From the NCBI GenBank assembly GCA_002254285.1, contig NIUZ01000017.1:1-15305 (forward strand): a stretch of DNA of 15,305 nucleotides. Direction: 5' to 3'. Source of the stretch: Bacteroidetes bacterium 4572_112. Lineage in GTDB: Bacteria; Bacteroidota; Bacteroidia; Bacteroidales; UBA1556. Under the pieces are notes generated by a model. The model was not told the origin of the DNA, searched no databases, and saw only the letters and a list, made by a program, of their open reading frames with translations. Of this stretch, positions 1 to 5,301 are shown piece after piece. The stretch's first letter is position 1, and each line of letters begins with the position of its first letter. The position numbers were made by a program, and so were the translations under genes.

Positions 1-1425
1 TCTTTGGGATTTAAGTTTAAGGTTATAAGTGGGCGCACGGATTTTACTGCCAAAACTTTTGATGCATACCAACTTTATGATAGCAACCCAACCACCAAAG
101 AGTTTATTAATATTGATACCATTATAGAGGATGCTCTTAATCCTTTTCCAACAGGAATAAATGGTTATAAGGATTTTTCGATACAGCAGAAATTAGATTT
201 TCAACTATCAAAAAAACTTAAACTTGGACTTAAAGCTTCATATTATAATCATGATGAGTATGATTTTGTTCCTGATAATGTGTATCAAAATTTTGAAGAT
301 TTTTCTTATGGTGTAAAGCTTAATTATAATATATCGTCTAAGTATAATTTGCTTGCAAGCTATCATTACGATAATTATAGAAAATTCGATTATTACGAAA
401 AGCTAGGTAGCAAGGAAGAGAATTATAGGAATGTATTTATAAATCCTCGTTTAATATTTTCTGCAGAGGTAGGCGAATATCAGAGTTTAACTTTGGGAGC
501 TGAGTATCTTTCTGATGCTTTGCTTAGCGATAAGTTTGTAAAGGATATTTCTACTGAGAAGAGCAGCTCCACAGCAATTGCTTTTATACAAGATGATATT
601 ACTCTCAGCCCCAAATGGAATTTTATTCTTGGTGGACGAATGGATTATCATGATGCATTTGGAGGGCATTTCTCGCCAAAAGCATCGCTTATGTATAAGC
701 ATCAATCATGGGTTTTTCGTGGAAATTATGCCAAGGGATTCCGTTCTCCATCTTTAAAGGAGCTGTATATGGATTGGCCCATTGCATGGTTTACAATTCG
801 TGGTGATGAGAGTTTGCTCCCCGAAACTAATAACTATTTCTCAGCTTCGGCAGAATTTACCAAGGGTATTATTAATACTTCTGCAACGCTGTATCATAAT
901 CGATTGCATAATAAAATTGATGGAGTATGGCAGCAAGGGCAAACAATATATCAATATATAAATGTGAGCAAATCGGAGCTTAGTGGTTTAGAACTTATGA
1001 TGAAAGTTAGAATTCTTAGGCCTCTAGTTTTCAGTGGTTCGTATAGTTATTTGCGTGATAAACGCCCACAAGGAGAATTGGTTTCTTCGGCAAGTCCTCA
1101 TTCGGGTAGCGGCAAGCTTAGTTATAAGTTTTTTAGAAAGAAATATAATTTCCAAGTAAACCTCTCGGCAAATATTATAGGAGCAAAAGACTATCAAGTG
1201 AGTGAGCAAATATACTACCGAGGTGAAAATGTAGAAGGTGTTTATCCTGTGCATTTCGATGCTTATAGTATCTGGAATTTATCCATTAGTCAGAATTTTA
1301 GCAATGGAATTAATGTGATTATTGGTATAGACAATCTATTTGATTTCAGAGCCGATATAGTTAGTTTCAATACATCAACTAGTCCTGGCAGAAGAGCATT
1401 TGCGAGTCTTAATTATAGTTTTTAG
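1..1425 (+). CDS. TonB-dependent outer-membrane receptor, C-terminal part (5' end outside window)
   Basis: The reading frame is open to the left edge, so the start, signal peptide and most of the plug domain are missing; about 474 codons remain of a family usually near 650-800. The visible part alternates short amphipathic strands as in a 22-strand barrel and ends in the aromatic pattern NYSF that barrel-assembly machinery recognises. A FRSPSLKE box (nt 739-762) followed by GDESLLPE (nt 802-825) corresponds to the FRAP and NPNL/NPDL boxes of haem receptors such as HmuR. The histidine usually found between those boxes is absent here (the stretch reads LYMDWPIAWFTIR). The gene downstream on the same strand encodes an HmuY-type lipoprotein, so haem or haemoprotein import driven by TonB is the likely role. 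Family assignment is secure; the substrate is inferred from the neighbour. Confidence 0.9.
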   Translation, partial: SLGFKFKVISGRTDFTAKTFDAYQLYDSNPTTKEFINIDTIIEDALNPFPTGINGYKDFSIQQKLDFQLSKKLKLGLKASYYNHDEYDFVPDNVYQNFEDFSYGVKLNYNISSKYNLLASYHYDNYRKFDYYEKLGSKEENYRNVFINPRLIFSAEVGEYQSLTLGAEYLSDALLSDKFVKDISTEKSSSTAIAFIQDDITLSPKWNFILGGRMDYHDAFGGHFSPKASLMYKHQSWVFRGNYAKGFRSPSLKELYMDWPIAWFTIRGDESLLPETNNYFSASAEFTKGIINTSATLYHNRLHNKIDGVWQQGQTIYQYINVSKSELSGLELMMKVRILRPLVFSGSYSYLRDKRPQGELVSSASPHSGSGKLSYKFFRKKYNFQVNLSANIIGAKDYQVSEQIYYRGENVEGVYPVHFDAYSIWNLSISQNFSNGINVIIGIDNLFDFRADIVSFNTSTSPGRRAFASLNYSF

Positions 1426-1447
1426 TCTTCAGTCTTCAGTAAGCAGT
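1424..1447. repeat. Heptamer tandem repeat overlapping the receptor stop codon
   Basis: Two exact AGTCTTC units (1424-1430, 1431-1437), a degenerate AGTAAGC unit (1438-1444) and a final AGT run directly from the stop codon into the intergenic region. It is a short-period direct repeat of unknown function. Confidence 0.6.
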
Positions 1448-1500
1448 GGTAAGAACTAATGATTTATAATTTTAATGCAAGCACACAACACACAACATTT

Positions 1501-1556
1501 AACATTTTAATAATTTAGTAATATAACAATTTAACAATTTAATAATTCAACAATTT
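1501..1556. repeat. Seven-unit octamer tandem array (consensus AAYAATTT) in the hmuY-like leader
   Basis: Seven consecutive 8-nt units can be read in strict phase: AACATTTT, AATAATTT, AGTAATAT, AACAATTT, AACAATTT, AATAATTC, AACAATTT. The array stops 5 nt before the ATG of the lipoprotein gene, so it fills the position of promoter spacer, leader and ribosome-binding region. No TAnnTTTG promoter box was found between 1426 and 1561. Confidence 0.65.
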
Positions 1557-1561
1557 AAAAC

Positions 1562-2170
1562 ATGAAAAACGTAACATTAATTTTATCAGTAATTATTCTA
1601 TTTTTTGCATCATGCAAAAAAGAAGATAGTAAGGATGACGAAACAGTAACAGACAATACAATTAAAGTAAGCTTGACTAGCAAAAACAATGAAAAAGTAG
1701 ATCATTGGGTTTATTACTCTTTTGATACAAAAGCAGAAGTAAGCGGTATTGATTCTTCAAATTTTCAAACATCAGATAAATGGGATATAGCATTCCATAG
1801 TCGTCACGTTCGCCTTAACGGTGGTACATCAGGTATTGGTCTTGCAGAGGCATTTGATGCTGGAGTTGTAGATTGGGAATCTATAACAAAGGAAGTGGAA
1901 AACGGATATACAAAAGATGTATTTGAAGATGATATTCTTTATGCAGGTAATGGTCCAACTGGTCCAATTATGGTAGGTACGGATTTGAATATGGTTTTCG
2001 AAAACGCTTTTGATTTCGATGCTAATACTCATCCTCCAACCTATAATGCTAACAAAAATGTATATATTTTTAGAACAAGAGAGGGTAAATATGCAAAAAT
2101 AATGCTTACAGATTATTATAACGATATGGGCGAGAGCGGTTATATCTCTTTTGATTATTTGTTGTTCTAA
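1562..2170 (+). CDS. HmuY-family haem-binding lipoprotein
   Basis: This 202-residue protein starts with a lipoprotein signal: hydrophobic residues 4-16, then FASC with the lipidated cysteine at 18, followed by a charged linker. Expected location is the outer membrane, likely surface-exposed. The body matches the HmuY fold family: a WVYYSF strand (49-54), the hallmark WDIAFH...VRLNGG (74-88) and the C-terminal NVYIFR...KYAKIMLTDY strands (166-185). In Porphyromonas gingivalis HmuY, two histidines bind haem and the protein hands haem to the TonB receptor HmuR. Here only H157 lies near a ligand position; the other ligand region holds methionines (M137, M144) and no histidine, recalling the Met-using homologues of Tannerella and Prevotella. 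The receptor gene lies 136 nt upstream on the same strand, the reverse of the P. gingivalis order. Family call is firm; ligand identity is inferred by eye. Confidence 0.87.
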   Translation: MKNVTLILSVIILFFASCKKEDSKDDETVTDNTIKVSLTSKNNEKVDHWVYYSFDTKAEVSGIDSSNFQTSDKWDIAFHSRHVRLNGGTSGIGLAEAFDAGVVDWESITKEVENGYTKDVFEDDILYAGNGPTGPIMVGTDLNMVFENAFDFDANTHPPTYNANKNVYIFRTREGKYAKIMLTDYYNDMGESGYISFDYLLF

Positions 2171-2194
2171 TATATCTAGGATAATTTTACTTAA

Positions 2195-2227
2195 AGCGTC
2201 GGCGTCGCTCCAAGCGACACCGACGCT
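2195..2227. repeat. GC-rich 15-bp palindrome (REP-like hairpin)
   Basis: Arms 2195-2209 and 2213-2227 pair over 15 bp with one C/A mismatch around a 3-nt loop (cca). The stem is far richer in GC than its surroundings and has no T-run after it, so it resembles an extragenic palindrome more than an intrinsic terminator, though it could protect the 3' end of the hmuY-like transcript. Confidence 0.7.
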
Positions 2228-2252
2228 ACTAAATATTTATCAAGGTCGATAA

Positions 2253-2330
2253 TTTGGTGTATCTCGGGCATCTTGCCCGATGATATATTTATAAAAAAAC
2301 TACGGGCAGGGATGCCCGTGTTACACCAAA
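2253..2330. repeat. BIME-like inverted pair of REP-type palindromes
   Basis: Outer inverted repeats TTTGGTGTA (2253-2261) and TACACCAAA (2322-2330) enclose two hairpins: TCGGGCA/TGCCCGA (2264-2280, loop tct) and ACGGGCA/TGCCCGT (2302-2319, loop ggga). Each half therefore reads TTTGGTGTA, nCn, CGGGCATC, TGCCCG, and the halves face each other across an AT-rich spacer. This is the design of bacterial interspersed mosaic elements built from REP sequences. No REP-associated (RAYT) transposase is present in the window. Confidence 0.65.
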
Positions 2331-2423
2331 AATGTATATTTCTTCAACGTCCTCCTGAGTGTTTTGCAGATAAAAGCGCAAGCTTTTCTCCAAAAACGTA
2401 CCGAAGGGGGGCGTGTCACAATA

Positions 2424-2455
2424 AAAAAGGCTTCGAAGAAATTCGAAGCCTTTTT
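2424..2455. terminator. Bidirectional intrinsic terminator between the hmuY-like gene and aspS
   Basis: Perfect 14-bp stem: AAAAAGGCTTCGAA (2424-2437) pairs with its complement at 2442-2455 around a GAAA tetraloop of the stable GNRA class. The core GGCTTCGAA is flanked by A5 and T5, so it gives a hairpin plus U-run on both strands, as expected where the plus-strand haem genes converge with minus-strand aspS. Confidence 0.85.
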
Positions 2456-2478
2456 CAATTATATCTAAATTCAGGTGT

Positions 2479-2581
2479 ATAAAAATCGTCAAGGTTGAGA
2501 TGAACGTAGTGATGATAATTAGGAGTTTACTTTAGTAAATGACTAATTAGCATTGCAAGTTCAACGAAAAGATTGACGTTT
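2479..2581. repeat. Long imperfect palindrome of about 100 nt downstream of aspS
   Basis: The two halves (about 2479-2531 and 2534-2583) are imperfect reverse complements, roughly 60% identical by hand count. The best-paired blocks are CGTCAA/TTGACG at the ends, ATTAG/CTAAT near the centre and TTTACT/AGTAAA at the apex. It may fold as a long hairpin RNA or be the remnant of a small inverted-repeat element. There is no open reading frame of note inside. Confidence 0.5.
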
Positions 2582-2595
2582 TTTAAAGCCTATCT

Positions 2596-4356
2596 CTATT
2601 TTTCTTCTGGAGCATTAACTGTCAATCCCAACTCCTCAAGCTGTCCATCAGCAATACCTGCTGGAGATGAAATCATAACATCTTGTCCGCTGTTGTTCTT
2701 CGGGAATGCGATATAATCGCGGATAGAATCCGTGCCACCAAACATAGCAACAAGTCTATCGAATCCAAGAGCAATACCACCGTGAGGAGGTGCACCATAT
2801 TCAAAAGCACTCATTAGGAAGCCAAATTGCTCCTGAGCTTCTTCCTTGGTGAATCCTAGGTGAGTAAACATTTGCGATTGCATATCTTTATCGTAAATAC
2901 GGATACTTCCTCCGCCAATCTCAACTCCGTTGATTACAAGGTCGTAAGCGTTGGCGTGAACCTTTCCTGGATCAGTTTCCAAAAGGTGCATCTCGTCAAT
3001 CTTAGGTGATGTAAATGGGTGGTGCATAGCATGAAAACGTTCATTGTCAGCATCCCATTCCAATAGAGGGAAATCCACAACCCATAAAGGTGCATAATTA
3101 TTTCTATCGCGAAGTCCTAGGCGCTCACCCATTTCCAAACGTAGTTCGTTCATGGCATTGCGAGTATGGTCAGTATCGCCAGAAAGTACAAGAATTAAAT
3201 CACCTGCTTTGGCATCAACTTTATCAGCCCATGCTTTAAGGTCTTCTTGTGAGTAAAACTTATCTACCGAAGATTTAAAACTTCCATCCTCATTACATTT
3301 CACATAAACAAGACCTTTGGCGCCAATCTGTGGTTTCTGAACAAATTTTACCAATTTGTCGAGTACCTTACGGCTATAAGTAGCAGCACCTGTAGCACAA
3401 ATTCCTACCACAAGCTCAGCATCATCAAATACTTTGAATCCTTTGTTTTGCGTAACATCATTAAGTTCTACAAACTGCATTCCGAAGCGGATATCAGGCT
3501 TATCGCTACCATAAAGACGCATTGCATCATCATACTTTATACGAGGGAAATCCTCTTTAAAGTCAATATTCTTAATCTCTTTGAAAACATATTTTGCCAT
3601 GCCTTCAAATATTTCAATAATATCATTCTGCTCTACAAACGACATTTCGCAGTCAATTTGAGTGAACTCTGGCTGGCGATCGGCACGAAGGTCCTCATCA
3701 CGGAAACATTTTACCATTTGATAATAACGGTCATATCCCGAAATCATCAATAACTGCTTAAATGTTTGTGGCGACTGTGGCAATGCGTAGAAAGTACCTG
3801 GATTCATTCGTGAAGGAACAACGAAATCTCTTGCTCCCTCAGGAGTAGACTTTATTAAGTACGGAGTTTCTACCTCCATAAATTCCATTTTATTAAGGTA
3901 AGAACGTACCGCAAAACCAACCTTATTTCTAAGCATTAGATTTTCCTTAAGAGGATTACGTCTTAAGTCCAAATAGCGATATTTCATTCTAATTTCTTCG
4001 CCACCATCTGTATCATCCTCAATGGTAAATGGAGGAGTCTTTGATTTATTGAGGATTGTTAAGCTATCAACAATAATCTCAATCTCGCCAGTAGAAATTT
4101 TCTTATTCTTACTTTCACGTTCTATTACCAAGCCTCGAACTTGAATTACAAACTCACGACCAAGTTTACGTGCCTGCTCACAAAGTTCTGCATTGGTTTC
4201 CATATTGAAAACCAGCTGCGTAATTCCATATCTATCTCTTAGGTCAATGAAAGTCATTCCTCCCATATCACGATTTTTCTGTACCCATCCGCTAAGCGTT
4301 ACTATCTGCTCAACATTACTAATATTTAATTCTCCGCAATTGTTTGTTCGTAACAT
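2596..4356 (-). CDS. aspS: Aspartyl-tRNA synthetase (bacterial type)
   Basis: A class II aminoacyl-tRNA synthetase that charges tRNA-Asp with aspartate using ATP in the cytoplasm. At 586 residues it has the usual bacterial length. It shows the N-terminal OB-fold anticodon domain (GWVQKNRDMGG at 23-33), the flipping loop (TPEGARDFVVPSR, 171-183), motif 2 (FRDEDLRADRQPEFTQID, 218-235), the bacterial GAD insertion (about 300-420) and motif 3 (GIALGFDRL, 527-535). The residue after RD in the anticodon domain is M31; this position (L in E. coli, H in the Pseudomonas type) influences discrimination between tRNA-Asp and tRNA-Asn, so specificity cannot be read directly. The start ATG aligns with the family N-terminus. 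It is the last gene of the minus-strand run and ends before the bidirectional terminator; the 138 nt upstream contain a perfect 18-nt palindrome. Confidence 0.98.
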   Translation of the reverse strand: MLRTNNCGELNISNVEQIVTLSGWVQKNRDMGGMTFIDLRDRYGITQLVFNMETNAELCEQARKLGREFVIQVRGLVIERESKNKKISTGEIEIIVDSLTILNKSKTPPFTIEDDTDGGEEIRMKYRYLDLRRNPLKENLMLRNKVGFAVRSYLNKMEFMEVETPYLIKSTPEGARDFVVPSRMNPGTFYALPQSPQTFKQLLMISGYDRYYQMVKCFRDEDLRADRQPEFTQIDCEMSFVEQNDIIEIFEGMAKYVFKEIKNIDFKEDFPRIKYDDAMRLYGSDKPDIRFGMQFVELNDVTQNKGFKVFDDAELVVGICATGAATYSRKVLDKLVKFVQKPQIGAKGLVYVKCNEDGSFKSSVDKFYSQEDLKAWADKVDAKAGDLILVLSGDTDHTRNAMNELRLEMGERLGLRDRNNYAPLWVVDFPLLEWDADNERFHAMHHPFTSPKIDEMHLLETDPGKVHANAYDLVINGVEIGGGSIRIYDKDMQSQMFTHLGFTKEEAQEQFGFLMSAFEYGAPPHGGIALGFDRLVAMFGGTDSIRDYIAFPKNNSGQDVMISSPAGIADGQLEELGLTVNAPEEK

Positions 4357-4373
4357 TATATTAAGTTTTTAAT

Positions 4374-4391
4374 TCCCGATAGCTATCGGGA
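4374..4391. repeat. Perfect 18-nt palindrome TCCCGATAGCTATCGGGA in the aspS leader
   Basis: Fully self-complementary sequence 17 nt upstream of the aspS start. It lacks a following T-run on either strand, so it is not a standard terminator. It could be a mobile or extragenic palindrome, a protein-binding site or a cruciform/hairpin in the aspS 5' leader. Confidence 0.7.
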
Positions 4392-4494
4392 GAAAGATGA
4401 ATAGTGAAGTCTCCAAAATTCAACTTTTTATTTGTGTTTAATAAGTTATTTACAGGCTTTTATTTTATCAGCTATAATTATTATCATTAGATTA

Positions 4495-4977
4495 CTAATT
4501 TTCTTTAGCTAATTTTAATACCGATTTTATAAGTTTAGGATTTAACCAAGTTCCTTTTTCCTGAAGTTTATCTAATAAATATTTTAATGAATTAATATGA
4601 CCTTCTTCTTTCGCTTTTAAAAGAATGCCTAATGTTCCTGTTAAACGAAGCCCTAGTATATTAGCATGTTTTCGACCTAATATTTCATCAATAATAATTA
4701 AATCAGCATTAATTTCATTTGCTAAAATTATCACTTCTGCTTCTCCAGCATCTAAGTCTTCAAATCTATCTAGAGATTTAGAATCTTGAATACTAAGAAT
4801 ATTTATCCAACTAATACTTTTTAAATCAGTATAATATGGCTTATTCTTCCCTTCTTCAATTTCTAAAAATACAGCATTAGGCACAATTATTTCACCATAT
4901 AATTCCTTTAGGATATTAAGTTTATTAATCTTTAATAAAGATAATATAGGAGTAGTATTTGAAATGACTTTACGCAT
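4495..4977 (-). CDS. DUF3368 PIN-domain toxin (putative ribonuclease)
   Basis: This 160-residue protein matches the DUF3368 branch of the PIN-like nuclease fold, predicted to cleave RNA with acidic residues holding a metal ion. It opens with VISNTTPILSLLKINKL (4-20); this branch often has N in place of the first PIN aspartate (here N7). Other likely active-site acids are E39 (FLEIEEG), E79 (DAGEAEVI) and D97 (LIIIDE). I chose the ATG at 4977 because it places the family N-terminus correctly and overlaps the antitoxin stop by 8 nt (ATGCGTAA), implying translational coupling; an ATG at 4989 would add four residues. It follows the UPF0175 antitoxin gene and sits between valS and aspS. A toxin-antitoxin role is inferred from family and pairing. 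Confidence 0.85.
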   Translation of the reverse strand: MRKVISNTTPILSLLKINKLNILKELYGEIIVPNAVFLEIEEGKNKPYYTDLKSISWINILSIQDSKSLDRFEDLDAGEAEVIILANEINADLIIIDEILGRKHANILGLRLTGTLGILLKAKEEGHINSLKYLLDKLQEKGTWLNPKLIKSVLKLAKEN

Positions 4978-5227
4978 TTGCAAAATCATTCTCTAATTCA
5001 GACTCAAGACCGTTCGCAAAATAAGATACTTTATACTTCTGTAATAAGTCCAAGAAATCTAATCTAGTTATTTTTAATACCTTGGAGGCTAATGTTGATG
5101 ATATTCTACCAATTTCATATAATTTTACTAAAGAAATATTTTTCATCTCATTAGAAAACTCAGAGCTATTCATTTTTAATGAAGAGGCTAACGATTCTGG
5201 GTAATTTACTGATATATTCTGTTCCAT
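4970..5227 (-). CDS. UPF0175 family antitoxin
   Basis: A small protein of 85 residues of the UPF0175 family, whose members precede DUF3368 toxins in type II toxin-antitoxin loci. It has an N-terminal strand (NISVNYPESLASSL, 4-17), a helical EFSNEMKNISLVKLYEIGRISSTLASKVL core (23-51) resembling the family's helix-turn-helix, and the FLDLLQKYKV segment (58-67). The acidic C-terminus (LESELENDF, 74-82) probably wraps the toxin. Such proteins usually bind the toxin and repress their own promoter. The stop codon overlaps the toxin start, and a TACTTTTG -7 box lies 18 nt upstream of the ATG, so the pair can be transcribed independently of valS. Confidence 0.83.
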   Translation of the reverse strand: MEQNISVNYPESLASSLKMNSSEFSNEMKNISLVKLYEIGRISSTLASKVLKITRLDFLDLLQKYKVSYFANGLESELENDFANA

Positions 5228-5245
5228 AGTTTAATAATTATATTA

Positions 5246-5253
5246 CAAAAGTA
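5246..5253 (-). promoter_or_regulatory. Promoter -7 box TACTTTTG for the toxin-antitoxin pair
   Basis: An exact match to the Bacteroidota -7 consensus TAnnTTTG on the minus strand, 18 nt before the antitoxin ATG, implying a very short leader. No TTG was found at the -33 position. Confidence 0.5.
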
Positions 5254-5265
5254 CTAAAAATCTCG

Positions 5266-5301
5266 TCCTAGTCCTTTATCCTTTTCCTAGTCCTCTATCC
5301 T
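5266..5301. repeat. Imperfect 17-nt direct repeat at the valS stop
   Basis: TCCTAGTCCTTTATCCT (5266-5282) is followed after 2 nt by TCCTAGTCCTCTATCCT (5285-5301), which differ at one base. The second copy contains the valS stop codon, so valS ends inside the repeat. Confidence 0.65.

Larger units (their letters stand above)
2171..2595. other. Gene-free convergent region packed with palindromes
   Basis: No credible gene lies between the hmuY-like gene and aspS. The region holds, in order, a 15-bp palindrome, an inverted pair of REP-like hairpins, a smaller hairpin with a GCAA loop (2372-2387), the bidirectional terminator and a long imperfect palindrome. Between 2341 and 2423 the sequence is richer in GC than the rest and shows only that small hairpin. 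Confidence 0.7.

Noticed and set aside
2273..2492. Open reading frames on both strands in the palindrome-rich gap (69 and 67 residues)
   Set aside because: They overlap each other, run across the REP-like hairpins and the terminator, and neither shows a recognisable domain or a plausible start context.
4357..4494. Possible T-box or other tRNA-sensing leader before aspS
   Set aside because: No T-box-like sequence or specifier stem is visible and such leaders are not typical of Bacteroidota; only the 18-nt palindrome stands out. A GAATTTTG near-match to the -7 box was judged too weak to list.
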